Part shown: positions 16,218 to 26,060 of the stretch, piece by piece
Layout: each line of letters begins with the position of its first letter
How positions within the stretch are numbered: the first letter of the stretch is position 1
From: Acidobacteriota bacterium
GTDB lineage: Bacteria > Acidobacteriota > Terriglobia > Terriglobales > Acidobacteriaceae
Length of the DNA: 34,481 nt
Reading direction: 5' to 3'
Assembly: GCA_013290025.1 (NCBI GenBank)
Contig: JABCYV010000022.1
Coordinates: forward strand, 1-34,481
Made by a program: the position numbers and the translations under genes
The notes under the pieces: model-generated
The model's input: the letters and a program-made list of their open reading frames with translations, nothing else
The model's database searches: none
What the model was told of the DNA's origin: nothing

Positions 16218-17552
16218 TTAGTGGCCCACCGCTTCCGCTGCCGGACCGCGCTCGATTTCGCGGCGAACCAAAAACAGAAATAGAATTCCCAAAACGGTAT
16301 ACATTCCCATGAATCCAAGCAGCGTGAACAAGCCGTTGCCCGCGGAGACTGTCTTAGAGTAACCATCTGCGGTGAGCATTAAGCCGTAGACCAGCCAAGG
16401 CTGGCGGCCAAGTTCCGCGGTCATCCAACCTGCGGTGTTGGCAATATAAGGAAATGGCAAGCTCAGCAGAAGTATCCAGAGCATCCAGCGCGCTTGAAAC
16501 AGCTTCCCTCGCCACAGCAGCAAAGCGGACAGCATCATGATGGCAATGAAAATGGTCCCCAGCCCTACCATAATGTGATAGCTGTAATAGAGAAGCGTGA
16601 TGTTTTGGGGCCGAAATTCGGGGGGAAACGCGTCCAGGCCTTGCATTCGCGCTCCCCAGCGGCGATAAGTCAAAAAGCCCAGCGCACCAGGAATGATGAC
16701 AGGATTGTCGATTCTTCCTTCATCCACGTTGGGTTGGCCGATGAGAACAATCGGTGCACCCGCTTGCTCAGTGAAGAGACCTTCCATGGCCGCCAGGGTT
16801 GGCGGTTGATGACGAAACACCATTTGCCCTTGCTGGTCTCCGGTCGGGAACATCTGTAAGACGCTGAACAAGCAACCGGCCACCACGCCCACTTTTACGA
16901 ATATTCGTCCGTACTCCTCGTACTTGCCCCATAGCAGGTAAAACGCTCCAATGGAGGCCATCACAAACGCGCCGGTGATGGCGGCGCCGCTCATGTTGTG
17001 CGCATACTGCCATCCGGCCCAGGGATTCAGAACCAGCTTCCAAAAACTGCCGAGTTGAATTGATCCATCGGCGGCGCGCTCGTAACCCACCGGATATTGC
17101 ATCCAGGCATCGGTCGCGATAATGAAGTACCCGGACAGCCATGACCCGAGAAATACCGCGACCGCCGACCACAAATGGGCGCGAGGAGTAAGCCGCTTTT
17201 CTCCGTAGAGGAAAAGGCCCAGGAACGCCGACTCGAGAAAAAAGGCGAACATGCCTTCCATAGCCAGGGTCTGGCCGATCACGCCTCCGGCAAAACGAGA
17301 GAAGTGGGACCAGTTGGTGCCGAACTGAAATTCCATCGGAATACCCGTCACCACGCCCAACACGAAGTTGATGCCAAAGATGCTTGCCCAGAATCGGGCC
17401 GCCTGGTTGTAAATCTCACCGTGGCGGCGCAGAGCAAGGGTCTTGAGCACCACAATCAGCGGCGCTAGTCCCATGGTGAGTTGGGGAAATAAATAATGGA
17501 AGGTTATTGTGAACGCGAAATGCAGACGATGAATCAGCAGCGCGCTATCCAT
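16218..17552 (-). CDS. cydA: cytochrome bd quinol oxidase subunit I
   Basis: Haem-bearing subunit that oxidises quinol and carries the oxygen-reducing di-haem site. The N-terminal FHYLFPQLTMGL holds the conserved haem-ligand histidine. MEGMFAFFLESAFLGLFLYG carries the proton-channel/haem-site glutamates. The Q-loop region begins at GDQQGQMVFRHQPPTLAAME and is short, and MTAELGRQPWLVYG is present near the C-terminus. At 444 residues this is the short-Q-loop form, smaller than E. coli CydA. Start codon ATG at 17552. First gene of the cydAB operon. Confidence 0.95.
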   Translation of the reverse strand: MDSALLIHRLHFAFTITFHYLFPQLTMGLAPLIVVLKTLALRRHGEIYNQAARFWASIFGINFVLGVVTGIPMEFQFGTNWSHFSRFAGGVIGQTLAMEGMFAFFLESAFLGLFLYGEKRLTPRAHLWSAVAVFLGSWLSGYFIIATDAWMQYPVGYERAADGSIQLGSFWKLVLNPWAGWQYAHNMSGAAITGAFVMASIGAFYLLWGKYEEYGRIFVKVGVVAGCLFSVLQMFPTGDQQGQMVFRHQPPTLAAMEGLFTEQAGAPIVLIGQPNVDEGRIDNPVIIPGALGFLTYRRWGARMQGLDAFPPEFRPQNITLLYYSYHIMVGLGTIFIAIMMLSALLLWRGKLFQARWMLWILLLSLPFPYIANTAGWMTAELGRQPWLVYGLMLTADGYSKTVSAGNGLFTLLGFMGMYTVLGILFLFLVRREIERGPAAEAVGH

Positions 17553-17641
17553 TATGAAATCCGATTCATCTCAGCAACTAACAATGCCTGCGAGCGGAAA
17601 AGCAAATCAGGATATGACCCAGCTCACAACTTCGCAAATTG

Positions 17642-18163
17642 CTAACTCAGTTTGTTGCGGCGCCGGTCGAGTTCATCGCGACGGATTTCACGGCGGCGGC
17701 CGGCATCTTCGTAGCGACGTCTCTGCTCGTCAGTTTCTGGAATGATGGCTGGTACCTTCAAATGGCGTCCCGCTCCGTCAATGGCGACAAATGTCAGGTA
17801 GGCCGAGCTGACATGCTGGCAACTGTCGAGCAGATAGTTCTCTACCCAAATTTTTACTCCGACTTCCATGGAAGTGTGGAACACGCGATTGACGCTGGAA
17901 CGCAGGATGACCAGGTCACCGATGTGCACGGGAACCCAGAAGTCCAAATGGTCGATGGCGGCAGTAACCACGTAGTTGCGGCTGTGGCGATGCGCGGCCA
18001 TGGCGCCGGCAAGATCGATCCAATGCATAAGGCGTCCGCCTAGCAGGGCGCCCAGAGGATTGGCATCGTTGGGAAGAACGATCTCGGCCATCTCGGACTG
18101 CGAATCCCGAACCGGACGGGCCATCATCAGATCATCACTTTGCTTCATAGGTTGACGAGTCAT
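17642..18163 (-). CDS. acyl-CoA thioesterase, hotdog fold
   Basis: Acyl-CoA hydrolase of the YciA/BACH type, which cleaves CoA thioesters. Signature residues are in NDANPLGALLGGRLMHWID (about 32-50), followed by VTAAIDHLDFWVPVHIGD. The C-terminal tail is highly basic and arginine-rich, which is not needed for catalysis. The ATG at 18163 has AAAGGA at good spacing. Its first 29 bases overlap the end of the upstream cysteine-rich ORF, suggesting co-translation. Chain-length preference cannot be told. Confidence 0.9.
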   Translation of the reverse strand: MTRQPMKQSDDLMMARPVRDSQSEMAEIVLPNDANPLGALLGGRLMHWIDLAGAMAAHRHSRNYVVTAAIDHLDFWVPVHIGDLVILRSSVNRVFHTSMEVGVKIWVENYLLDSCQHVSSAYLTFVAIDGAGRHLKVPAIIPETDEQRRRYEDAGRRREIRRDELDRRRNKLS

Positions 18164-18608
18164 GAGTTTCCTTTGGACAGGATCCCGCCTGGGGCGACGG
18201 GATGCGACGCAGTAAATATGATTCTAGATAGCACTCCGCCATTTTCTGAATTTGTGGATCGGCATGGGACAGTATCCACCGTCCCGACGATAGGTCGTAT
18301 TCCAGTGTTCCATGGGTTGTGGGAAGATGGCCAGCTTCACACACGAACAGCAGGAGTAGTTGTGATCCTGTATCGCGTGCGACTCCGAAACGCACCGCGT
18401 CGCAAGGACGCTCTTTGGGCAATCGAGGGCAGTTCGTGGCGTAGCCCAGGTTGCAAAAGGATCTCAGTTCCTCATCGGTGGGTTGGACACCCTCGTGACC
18501 CGGAGCGCAGCAAAAACCGGTCCATCCACACCCTAAAGGCAGACGGGAAGGGTGTTGCCAGACACCATCTTCCGACTTCCGCACCGGCATGAAAAACGGG
18601 CAGGCCAA
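18135..18608 (-). CDS. cysteine-rich conserved-looking protein, unknown
   Basis: A 157-residue soluble protein with no recognised domain. Cysteines are clustered in the first half: CGWTGFCCAPGHEG, then FCNLGYATNC and PCDAVRFGV, which suggests a metal or Fe-S site. The C-terminal half (GRWILSHADPQIQKMAECYL) reads like a normal folded domain. TTG at 18608 is preferred as start because AGGAG lies 7 bases upstream; an ATG at 18590 has none. The 29-base overlap with the thioesterase gene suggests an operon. The opposite strand is also open here (18140-18592) but that product looks like a mirror frame. Confidence 0.6.
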   Translation of the reverse strand: MACPFFMPVRKSEDGVWQHPSRLPLGCGWTGFCCAPGHEGVQPTDEELRSFCNLGYATNCPRLPKERPCDAVRFGVARDTGSQLLLLFVCEAGHLPTTHGTLEYDLSSGRWILSHADPQIQKMAECYLESYLLRRIPSPQAGSCPKETHDSSTYEAK

Positions 18609-18735
18609 ACCTGGGCTCCTGTTGAGTGATGGGCCATTTTACTCATGGCGCGAGAAGCTTACTAGTAGCGCAACAAATGCCACGAGTCACCATCCTGAGC
18701 CACAACCATGTACGGTCCGTAGTAATCTGTTGTAC

Positions 18736-19044
18736 ATGGATCGTATTGCAATGCTCAGCGAGATCCTCTCGCAGAATCCTACCGACGCCTTTGCCCGCTA
18801 TGGCCTCGCGATGGAATATTCGAAGAGCGGCGAAGTTGAGCGTGCACTGCAAGAGTTCGCGCAGCTACTCGCCAGTCATCCCGACTACACCGCCGCCTAT
18901 CACATGGCGGCCCAGACCCTGGTGAGCGCCAGGCGCATCGACGAAGCCAAGAGGATGCTGGTAGACGGGATCTCTTCGGCGAGACGCACCGGCAACACTC
19001 ATGCGCAATCGGAAATGACTGCTATGTTAGAAGAAATGGGATAG
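18736..19044 (+). CDS. small TPR-repeat protein
   Basis: A 102-residue, all-helical protein with about two to three tetratricopeptide-like units: NPTDAFARYGLAMEYSKSG, then HPDYTAAYHMAAQTLVSAR, with a third helix pair to the end. Such proteins are scaffolds for protein contacts. The ATG at 18736 is chosen because the repeats begin right after it and the frame upstream lacks coding character. No signal peptide. Partner unknown. Confidence 0.72.
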   Translation: MDRIAMLSEILSQNPTDAFARYGLAMEYSKSGEVERALQEFAQLLASHPDYTAAYHMAAQTLVSARRIDEAKRMLVDGISSARRTGNTHAQSEMTAMLEEMG

Positions 19045-19082
19045 CCTTCAGACTGCGGACTGTGATTCCCTTAGCAAATTGT

Positions 19083-19886
19083 TCACGTGGTCCGCGCCAT
19101 CCTGGCCATCGCCCACTCCACCAACCCTGGGAACAACTGATAAATCTTGACGACGGGATGCATTGTCCAGGGCACGATGACCTCACGCTTTTGCTTTCGA
19201 TAACCACGCAGCACAGCTCGCGCTACGCGCTCTGCGGTGATTCCACGAACTGCCCCAGGGCGCACTTGCTTGAGTTCCCTGCCCTTGATGGCGTTGGCGC
19301 CAAAATCGGTACGCACGTAACCTGGGCACACGGTCATCACGTGGATGCCTGCATGCTTCAACTCCACCCGTGCGGCGTTGCTGATCGCATTCATGGCAAA
19401 CTTCGTTGCGCAGTAGATCCCCATAAATGGCACCGCAATATGTCCAGCGACGCTTGAAATGTTCACTATCGTCCCCGAGCCTTGCTGCTTCATGACCGGG
19501 ATCACTGCTTGCATGGCAGCAACTGTACCGAAGAAATTGATATCGAACGTATCGCGGCACGCAGTCATATCCATCTGGGCGATCGAATCTCGCATTCCGC
19601 GGCCGGCGTTATTGATCCAGAGATCGATGCGGCCAAAGTGGTGCAGCGTAAGACTCACAACGCGATCAATCTCCTCGCGGTTACGCACATCGCAGGAAAG
19701 TCCAAGCGTGCGGTCGGGATGACCGAGGCGGTTGCAGGCGGCCTCAGCGCGTCCTGCATCACGCGACAGCAGCACGACTCGCGCCCCGCGATCCGCAAAA
19801 ACTCTTGCTATCGCTTCGCCAATGCCCATGGAGGCGCCGGTGACAACGACCACTTTCCCTGAAGCTTCGATCTTCTCAGAAGCCAT
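19083..19886 (-). CDS. SDR-family oxidoreductase
   Basis: Classical short-chain dehydrogenase/reductase. Cofactor motif TGASMGIGEAIA, then NNAG, catalytic Ser in VNISSVAGH, and Tyr/Lys in IYCATKFAM. The C-terminus is longer than in FabG-like enzymes and has a hydrophobic stretch (KIYQLFPGLVEWAMARMA), as in SDRs that associate with membranes or act on lipids. The ATG at 19886 is preferred to a TTG at 19916. It is convergent with the TPR gene and divergent from the Lon-domain gene. Substrate unknown. Confidence 0.9.
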   Translation of the reverse strand: MASEKIEASGKVVVVTGASMGIGEAIARVFADRGARVVLLSRDAGRAEAACNRLGHPDRTLGLSCDVRNREEIDRVVSLTLHHFGRIDLWINNAGRGMRDSIAQMDMTACRDTFDINFFGTVAAMQAVIPVMKQQGSGTIVNISSVAGHIAVPFMGIYCATKFAMNAISNAARVELKHAGIHVMTVCPGYVRTDFGANAIKGRELKQVRPGAVRGITAERVARAVLRGYRKQKREVIVPWTMHPVVKIYQLFPGLVEWAMARMARTT

Positions 19887-19981
19887 GGGGAGCTTGTATC
19901 GTCCTGGGCTTGTCAAGTCAAGCGCTGCGGTACAATCGAGGAATTGAATGCTCTTTCTTCCCTGATATTCACGAAGGTTTC

Positions 19982-20593
19982 ATGAGCACGCTCTTGCCGC
20001 TCTTTCCGCTGGACGTGGTTTTGCTCCCAGGCACCCCTTTGCCCTTGCATATTTTCGAACCACGCTATCGTGAGATGGTGTCGGAGTGCCTGTCACAGGA
20101 AAAGCGTTTTGGAGTGGTGCGGGCCAAAGATGAAGGAGTTGCTGAGATTGGCTGTACGGCGGAAATCCTCACCGTGACCAAGAAATATCCCGATGGGCGG
20201 ATGGACATTGTGACAGAGGGGCGCGAGCGCTTCGAAGTGATGCAGGTCAACCAGGACCGGTCATTTCTACAGGCCGAAGTTCTCTATCTTAGGGACGAAC
20301 CCGGCAAAGCCACTGCCGACGAACTCGCGCAGGCGCAGAAGCTGCACGGAGAGATTATGACCTTGGCCGGCGCGGAACCAGAGAAATTGTCGGAGGTGGA
20401 AGGCTCCCAACTTTCTTTTCATCTCGCGGGTTCACTTCCGCTCGATCCCGATTTCAAGCAGACTTTGTTGGGCATGAAGTCGGAAGCCGAACGCATACAG
20501 GCCGTAATCTCCTATTTCGAAGCCATTCTGCCTAAACTGCGGCGGAGCGTACACGTGCGCCAGAAGGCTGGTGGCAACGGCCACGCAATGTGA
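19982..20593 (+). CDS. stand-alone Lon N-terminal (substrate-binding) domain protein
   Basis: A 203-residue protein consisting of the LON substrate-recognition domain without the AAA+ or protease parts. The start STLLPLFPLDVVLLPG and then LHIFEPRYREMV is typical, followed by FGVV and GCTAEI blocks and an alpha-helical C-terminal half. Such proteins are thought to bind unfolded or specific proteins. ATG at 19982 has GAAGG upstream. It lies about 120 bases upstream of the AAA+/VWA pair on the same strand, with a possible promoter in between, so joint function is only a suggestion. Confidence 0.88.
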   Translation: MSTLLPLFPLDVVLLPGTPLPLHIFEPRYREMVSECLSQEKRFGVVRAKDEGVAEIGCTAEILTVTKKYPDGRMDIVTEGRERFEVMQVNQDRSFLQAEVLYLRDEPGKATADELAQAQKLHGEIMTLAGAEPEKLSEVEGSQLSFHLAGSLPLDPDFKQTLLGMKSEAERIQAVISYFEAILPKLRRSVHVRQKAGGNGHAM

Positions 20594-20669
20594 ATGTGGC
20601 CAGACCTTCTTCCGCTCAATACTTGAATTTGTCATGCGATCGGAAAACAGTTCGTGACTGGAGCGGGCG

Positions 20670-20675
20670 TATAAT
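20670..20675 (+). promoter_or_regulatory. -10 box upstream of the AAA+ gene
   Basis: A perfect TATAAT lies 40 bases before the ATG at 20715. The -35 region is poor. If used, the AAA+/VWA pair has its own promoter and need not depend on read-through from the Lon-domain gene. Confidence 0.4.
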
Positions 20676-20714
20676 CAGTCTCATTAAGCAGTTTCCCCTT
20701 GGGGGTTTTGCGTC

Positions 20715-22202
20715 ATGAGTTTCCCGCGCACGCTCGGCGAATTGCGCCAGAGCCCACTTTCCGAAAAACGTTTGCAATCCCGCCGCGTGAAGGACGAGTT
20801 GCGCGACAACCTGATAGCGAAACTGCGCTGCGGTGGAACCGTCTTCCCTGGTATTGTCGGCTACGACGACACGGTGGTGCCGCAGATCGTGAATGCCATT
20901 CTCTCCCGTCATAATTTCATACTGCTGGGATTACGCGGGCAGGCGAAAAGCCGAATCCTGCGCGCACTGACCACGCTACTCGATCCGCAGATTCCCTACA
21001 TTGCCGGCTGCGAGATCCACGACAATCCCTATTCGCCAATTTGCCGCCGATGCCGCGAAGACGTGGCGGAGCAGGGTGACGAGACACCGATCGCGTATCT
21101 TTCTCCGGAAGAACGGTACGTTGAAAAGTTGGCCACGCCCGACGTCACCATTGCCGACCTTATCGGAGACATTGATCCGATCAAGGCTGCGCGGGGCGGT
21201 CATCAACTCAGCAGCGATCTGACGGTTCACTACGGCCTGCTTCCACGGGCGAATCGTGGCATCTTCGCCATCAACGAGTTGCCTGACCTGGCGGGAAAAA
21301 TTCAGGTGGGTCTATTCAACATCATGCAGGAAGGCGATGTGCAGATTAAGGGGTACCCCATTCGTCTGCCGCTCGACGTCGCCCTCGTGTTCAGCGCCAA
21401 TCCGGAGGACTACACGGCGAGGGGCAAGATCATCACGCCGCTAAAAGACCGCATTGGTTCGGAAATTCGCACCCACTATCCAGCCACGGTGGAAGAAGGC
21501 ATTGCCATCACGGTGCAAGAGGCCTGGACGCAGCGCGACGGATACAAGCTGCATGTTCCCAAATTTGTGCAGGAGGTCATCGAGCGCATCGCCTTCGCGG
21601 CGCGCGAGGACAAGAAGGTCGACAAGCGTTCCGGCGTGAGTCAACGCCTGCCGATTTCGTGCATTGAGAACGTCATCTCCAACGCGGAGCGTCGTGCCAT
21701 CCGGCATGACGAGAAGCTGGTTGTGCCTCGCATTGGCGACGTGTATGCCGCTTTGCCCGCCATCACAGGCAAGCTTGAACTGGAGTATGAAGGCGAGATG
21801 AAGGGCGCGGACCACGTGAGCCGAGAGCTAATACGTACCGCGATTGCCAAGACTTACGACGGCTATTTCAACGGCGTGAATACGCAGCAGATCGTGCAGT
21901 GGTTCGATCTGGGCGGAGAAATCCAAATGGCCGATACCGCGGGCGCGGCTGAGGCCCTGCAATCCCTGCGCGCCATCCAGGGCCTGATGGATAAGTTGGG
22001 CAAGTTGACCGTCGGCCCGAAAGATAGTCCGGAACTGCAGGTGTCCGCGGCGGAGTTCGTACTGGAAGGTCTGCATGCGCACAAACGCATCGGGCGTAAT
22101 GAGGAGCGCGTGTTCACAGCAGGAGAAAAACTTCCAAAGCAGGCTGAGAAACCGTTCGAACGTGAGGAACCGCCGTTTCGCGGCAGAAGGCCGTACAACT
22201 AG
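20715..22202 (+). CDS. ChlI/MoxR-like AAA+ ATPase
   Basis: AAA+ ATPase of the magnesium-chelatase-I/MoxR clade, 495 residues. The Walker A is GLRGQAKS (residues 72-79). The Walker B region is [10 protein letters not shown] (183-192), where Asn stands at the position of the usual acidic residue before Glu188. Sensor 1 is VFSANPEDY, with a downstream TPLKDRIGS that holds the likely arginine finger. Cysteines at 99, 110 and 113 ([16 protein letters not shown]) form an insert that could bind zinc. It probably remodels proteins or drives metal insertion together with the VWA protein encoded next. Chlorophyll synthesis is not implied: no other bch/chl gene is here. Automated annotation would likely call it 'magnesium chelatase'. 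Confidence 0.85.
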   Translation: MSFPRTLGELRQSPLSEKRLQSRRVKDELRDNLIAKLRCGGTVFPGIVGYDDTVVPQIVNAILSRHNFILLGLRGQAKSRILRALTTLLDPQIPYIAGCEIHDNPYSPICRRCREDVAEQGDETPIAYLSPEERYVEKLATPDVTIADLIGDIDPIKAARGGHQLSSDLTVHYGLLPRANRGIFAINELPDLAGKIQVGLFNIMQEGDVQIKGYPIRLPLDVALVFSANPEDYTARGKIITPLKDRIGSEIRTHYPATVEEGIAITVQEAWTQRDGYKLHVPKFVQEVIERIAFAAREDKKVDKRSGVSQRLPISCIENVISNAERRAIRHDEKLVVPRIGDVYAALPAITGKLELEYEGEMKGADHVSRELIRTAIAKTYDGYFNGVNTQQIVQWFDLGGEIQMADTAGAAEALQSLRAIQGLMDKLGKLTVGPKDSPELQVSAAEFVLEGLHAHKRIGRNEERVFTAGEKLPKQAEKPFEREEPPFRGRRPYN

Positions 22203-22290
22203 GTCTCAGGTGACAGGTCTGAGGTGACAAATGCAACGAGGTTTGAGCCGTCCCCTGTGTTTCCTGAGACCTGAGACCCGACACCTGACG
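22201..22290. repeat. imperfect inverted repeat between AAA+ and VWA genes
   Basis: The gap is filled by GGTCTCAGGTGACAGGTCT and a second tandem half (about 22202-22229), and by CCTGAGACCTGAGACCCGAC on the far side (about 22263-22282). The arms are imperfect reverse complements around a central ~30 bases. It looks like a small non-coding palindromic repeat that could fold in the mRNA joining the two genes. Confidence 0.55.
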
Positions 22291-22298
22291 CCGAATTT

Positions 22299-23537
22299 AT
22301 GAAGCGCATTCGCTACAGCAAGTACGTTCCGGATCCCGCCGGCGAAATGAGCATGGAGGATCTACTCAGCGCTCTCTCAGACTACCTGCTGCAGAGTGGT
22401 TTCCAGAACTATATCTATAGCGACTTTCTCGACGGTGAACAGACACTCGACGACTTGCGCCGCGCGCTGGAACAGGCATTGCTCGATGGTAATTTTCTGG
22501 ACGAGGAAATGCGCGAGCGCCTGCAACAGATGCAAATGGATGGCACCCTGGATGAACTAATTGAGCACTTGATCGAACGCATGCAGCAGGAAGATTACAT
22601 CAGCATCGACCAACCTCATGATCCCTCGCGCCAGGCGAGCACGGGTGGACAAGTCGGCGAAGCTCAGCCACAGGCCAAGTTCGAGATCACTGATAAGAGT
22701 CTCGACTTCCTCGGCTTTAAGACACTACGCGATCTGATGGGATCATTGGGAAAATCCAGCTTCGGACGGCACGACACTCGCGATTTGGCGACGGGCATTG
22801 AAGCCAGTGGCGCCTCTCGGCGTTACGAATTCGGCGATACTCTCAACCTCGACATCACCGCGACGCTTTCCAGCGCCATCCAGCGCGAAGGCCTGAAACT
22901 GCCACTGAACATCGAATATTCCGATCTCCAGGTGCATCAGTGCGAATACCAGTCCTCGTGCGCGACCGTCCTCATGCTCGACTGCTCGCACTCCATGATT
23001 CTTTATGGCGAAGACCGCTTCACACCGGCCAAAAAGGTCGCCATGGCGCTGTCGCACTTGATCCGGACACAGTACCCGGGCGATTCGCTTTCGCTGATTC
23101 TTTTTCATGACTCAGCGGAAGAAGTGCCGCTCTCGCAGTTGGCTCGCGTGAAAGTGGGACCGTACTACACCAATACGCGCGAGGGACTCCGGCTGGCGCA
23201 GCGCATTCTGCAGCGTCAGAGAAAAGACATGAAGCAGATTGTGATGATCACCGACGGCAAGCCCTCGGCGCTCACGCTCGAGGATGGACGCATTTACAAG
23301 AATGCCTTCGGGCTCGACCCTCTGGTGGTCAGCCAAACGCTGGAAGAAGTTTCGAAGTGCAAGCGCGCCGGCATCCTGATCAACACTTTCATGCTGGCGT
23401 CAGATTACGGCCTGGTGCAATTCGTGCAGAAAGTCACGGAGATGTGCCGCGGCAAAGCCTACTTCACCACACCCTACACCCTGGGACAGTATCTGCTGAT
23501 GGACTACATGTCGCGCAAGACCAAGACGATTCACTAA
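22299..23537 (+). CDS. VWA-domain protein, partner of the AAA+ ATPase
   Basis: A 412-residue protein with a C-terminal von Willebrand A domain and a complete MIDAS metal site: DCSHS at 228-232, Thr in YYTNTREG (about 291-293) and Asp in MITDGKPS (319). The N-terminal ~200 residues are helical and acidic ([20 protein letters not shown] region) and probably contact the ATPase. VWA proteins of this layout (ChlD, ViaA, CbbO-like) act as adaptors that are remodelled by MoxR/ChlI ATPases. No signal peptide is seen, so it should act in the cytoplasm. It follows the ATPase by 96 bases containing an inverted repeat. Confidence 0.88.
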   Translation: MKRIRYSKYVPDPAGEMSMEDLLSALSDYLLQSGFQNYIYSDFLDGEQTLDDLRRALEQALLDGNFLDEEMRERLQQMQMDGTLDELIEHLIERMQQEDYISIDQPHDPSRQASTGGQVGEAQPQAKFEITDKSLDFLGFKTLRDLMGSLGKSSFGRHDTRDLATGIEASGASRRYEFGDTLNLDITATLSSAIQREGLKLPLNIEYSDLQVHQCEYQSSCATVLMLDCSHSMILYGEDRFTPAKKVAMALSHLIRTQYPGDSLSLILFHDSAEEVPLSQLARVKVGPYYTNTREGLRLAQRILQRQRKDMKQIVMITDGKPSALTLEDGRIYKNAFGLDPLVVSQTLEEVSKCKRAGILINTFMLASDYGLVQFVQKVTEMCRGKAYFTTPYTLGQYLLMDYMSRKTKTIH

Positions 23538-23640
23538 GGCGGGCATCTCGTCTGAGGCAGCTTCGTGGAATCAGCGACGAGTCTTCCTCGCGGACTGGCG
23601 TCCGCTCGGGTGTTAATCCAAAAATCCAGACTGAACTTGG

Positions 23641-25611
23641 CTAATTCCTGACAATCTCACCCACCGCCCGGTACGCCTGGTCAATCGCTGCGTCTGTGTA
23701 GGCCGAGCCCCCGGCATCCGAATTGGCGACCGCAATCCGGCCAAACTGCTTCCGTCCCAGCACCCAGGGCTTTTCATTTTCGGACCAGTCGGGATCGAAC
23801 AGCGGATTGTCGTGAAAGGCATAGCCGTGCGCCCAGCGGTTTACAGTGATGCCTTCGATGTCCCGCGCCGGGTCAAATCCCGCCGCCCCCAACATGCGCC
23901 CCAGCTGCTCGCGAATGTTGCGTTCGAAAGTTGGAAACGGTGTGCGCAGCAGTTCCATCCGCCCCGCGCGATTCTGGTCTCGTTGTGGCAACCCTGGTTT
24001 GCACGGAGTCCGCAGCATAAATAGCACGGCCGGCTCTTCGGGCTTGCTGGGGAATTTGTAGTCTCCCAGGCTCACCGGGAAATCCACCGCAACATAGTTA
24101 TGGTAGCTGCCCGGCGCATCAATCTGGAATACGCCCAGCTTCTGGAACGCTGTCCAGTTGCGGATCGCCACGTGCGTATACACCAATGGACTTTTTACCA
24201 GCAACGCTAGAGCATCCCGCTGCTCCTCCGGCAGTTCGGGGCAGAGATAGGGAATCATCCCGTTGTAGCAGGCCAGCACGCAAGCTTTCGCCGTTACCGA
24301 ACACAGCTTTTCGCCCCGCATGTAGGCGACTTCTACTTCCTTCGCTGTTTTCGCATCGCCCACATGACGCACCTGCACCACCGTGGTGTTCAACCGAATG
24401 TGCGTCTTCGCCGCTGATTGGGAAGACGCCATATCCAGCTTGCTATAGTCCACCCTCGCGGTTACCACGTCTTCCATCGTGTGTCCCGGAATTGCCTCCG
24501 GAATCAACGAACGAACCAGCAGCCGCGCGATCGAAGCATTGCCGTCCGGAAAGTGAAAAATATATGGGTCGGGTTTCACGTCGTTCCCGCGCCCTTGGCT
24601 TCGGCCCAGCTTCAAACCCTCAAAGCCGGGGTATCCAAACTCATCGTAGTCGTCGCCCTCCGTGTAGCAGAACAGAGCTGGCACTGCCTCGATGCCAACG
24701 CAGAAAAGATCGTGCGTTTTCTTTTGAAAGAACGGCAGTACCTCCTGATGCACTTTCACGATCTTCGTCAGGAAGTCGGCATAGCTCATTTTCATCAGCC
24801 GGTTCTGTTTTTCTTCCACAGAGAGACCCGGCAGGTAGTCCACTTTTTCGGTGTAGAGCCGCGTGAGGTCGCGCTTTGCCACCTCCGAGAGGGGCGTCTT
24901 GGCAATAAATTCCGGCCACGGCAGCGAGTTTCTCCCCGTAACGAAACGGTCTTCCCCAAACGTTTCTTTGTCGAAGAACACGCCCGTGCCGAGCTTCAGG
25001 GACGGAAACAGCTTCTGGTCGAAGGCTTGATAGAACTTCTGTAGATCAACGCCCAGTTCCGCCAGCAAATCCTTGGCGACTTGGCTGTACTTAGATGGAC
25101 TCTCGATCGACTGCGTTCCCCCGTAACACAGCAACTTTCGTCCCCCCGCCTCAAACTCATTGCGCTTGGCGTGTCCGCCGAAGTCGTCATGATTATCCAA
25201 AATCAGAATGCGTGCCTGTGGACCCGCGCTCTTGCGGTAAAAGTGCGCCGCTGCCAGCCCGCTGATGCCGGCTCCCACCACCACCAGATCGTAGGTCTCG
25301 CCGCTCGCCTCGGGCTTCCCGGCGCCTTCCCAGAAGTCTCCATCTCGCAGCTTGTGCGCAAACGTAAACGTGCCGTCATGGTTGCCCCGAATTCCAGTCC
25401 TCGCGGGTGGGTAATAGTCAGGCGCTTTCTCCGGAGCAAATTGCTTTTCCGTGAGGCTCGGATTATTAGCTTTCGGTTCATCCGGTTCCCCGAGCGCCGT
25501 AGCCAAATCCGGCAGCGCCAACGTTCCGATGCTCACCGCGACTCCGTTCAGGAAGTCACGCCGGGTGATCTCGCGGCCCATGCCTAGCTCTCGATCTCGC
25601 GAATTGTTCAC
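23641..25611 (-). CDS. Tat-exported FAD/NAD(P)-binding oxidoreductase
   Basis: A 656-residue flavoprotein with a twin-arginine signal ([19 protein letters not shown]). The Rossmann motif is [18 protein letters not shown], followed by [18 protein letters not shown], typical of amine-oxidase/phytoene-desaturase-like FAD enzymes. The C-terminus closes with [28 protein letters not shown]-type FAD contacts (about residues 620-648). GTG at 25611 is used, with GAGG upstream; an ATG ten codons in (25581) would keep the Tat motif and is also possible. Substrate unknown. It is downstream of the CDGSH gene on the same strand. Confidence 0.85.
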   Translation of the reverse strand: MNNSRDRELGMGREITRRDFLNGVAVSIGTLALPDLATALGEPDEPKANNPSLTEKQFAPEKAPDYYPPARTGIRGNHDGTFTFAHKLRDGDFWEGAGKPEASGETYDLVVVGAGISGLAAAHFYRKSAGPQARILILDNHDDFGGHAKRNEFEAGGRKLLCYGGTQSIESPSKYSQVAKDLLAELGVDLQKFYQAFDQKLFPSLKLGTGVFFDKETFGEDRFVTGRNSLPWPEFIAKTPLSEVAKRDLTRLYTEKVDYLPGLSVEEKQNRLMKMSYADFLTKIVKVHQEVLPFFQKKTHDLFCVGIEAVPALFCYTEGDDYDEFGYPGFEGLKLGRSQGRGNDVKPDPYIFHFPDGNASIARLLVRSLIPEAIPGHTMEDVVTARVDYSKLDMASSQSAAKTHIRLNTTVVQVRHVGDAKTAKEVEVAYMRGEKLCSVTAKACVLACYNGMIPYLCPELPEEQRDALALLVKSPLVYTHVAIRNWTAFQKLGVFQIDAPGSYHNYVAVDFPVSLGDYKFPSKPEEPAVLFMLRTPCKPGLPQRDQNRAGRMELLRTPFPTFERNIREQLGRMLGAAGFDPARDIEGITVNRWAHGYAFHDNPLFDPDWSENEKPWVLGRKQFGRIAVANSDAGGSAYTDAAIDQAYRAVGEIVRN

Positions 25612-25680
25612 ATGAGGCCTCGCACGCGGGGGTGGTCTGAAGATCAGGGTGGTTCGGGAAGAGCCATCCAGCGTCTCGGT

Positions 25681-25917
25681 TCAGCTTGTGCCATCAGCTC
25701 TCTTCACGGCTGACTCTGCAGCTTGGAAACCAATGCGGCTATGGGTTCCGTCACAAAAGGGTTTAGTCACTGAGCCACCGCAACGGCACAAAGAAAAAGC
25801 AGGTTTGCCAGTAAGGTCATACTTATTGCCGTCTGCGTCAACCAACTCGATCGAGCCCTCTGGGGCTTCCACACGATACGGGCCGTTCTTCTTGATCGTA
25901 ATCTTGACGGTGGACAT
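25681..25917 (-). CDS. CDGSH-type iron-sulfur protein
   Basis: A 78-residue protein with one perfect CDGSH motif, CRCGGSVTKPFCDGTH (3 Cys, 1 His), which binds a redox-active 2Fe-2S cluster as in mitoNEET-like proteins. The ATG at 25917 has GGAGG four bases upstream, which decides it over a longer frame from 26016. No membrane anchor or signal. It precedes the large FAD oxidoreductase by 69 bases; an electron-transfer link is possible but the oxidoreductase is exported and this protein is not. Confidence 0.92.
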   Translation of the reverse strand: MSTVKITIKKNGPYRVEAPEGSIELVDADGNKYDLTGKPAFSLCRCGGSVTKPFCDGTHSRIGFQAAESAVKRADGTS

Positions 25918-26060
25918 GGGACCTCCGCTAAAAATGAGTGTGAGTACGGATAATGAAGATAGCAGCTTCGAGCCGACGGCTTCTAGCGGAATGAAGAATT
26001 TCTGTCTCCGCCCCAAATCGGTTGGTAATTAGGGATGCCTTGCACCACTCAGCATGCCAC

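Noticed and set aside
18140-18592. 150-codon plus-strand frame
   Set aside because: Opposite the cysteine-rich gene. The minus frame has a better ribosome binding site, continues smoothly into the thioesterase operon and has more protein-like composition.
20715-23537. Magnesium chelatase for chlorophyll synthesis
   Set aside because: There is no large ChlH-like subunit or any other pigment gene in the window. Similarity is to the ATPase/VWA architecture only.
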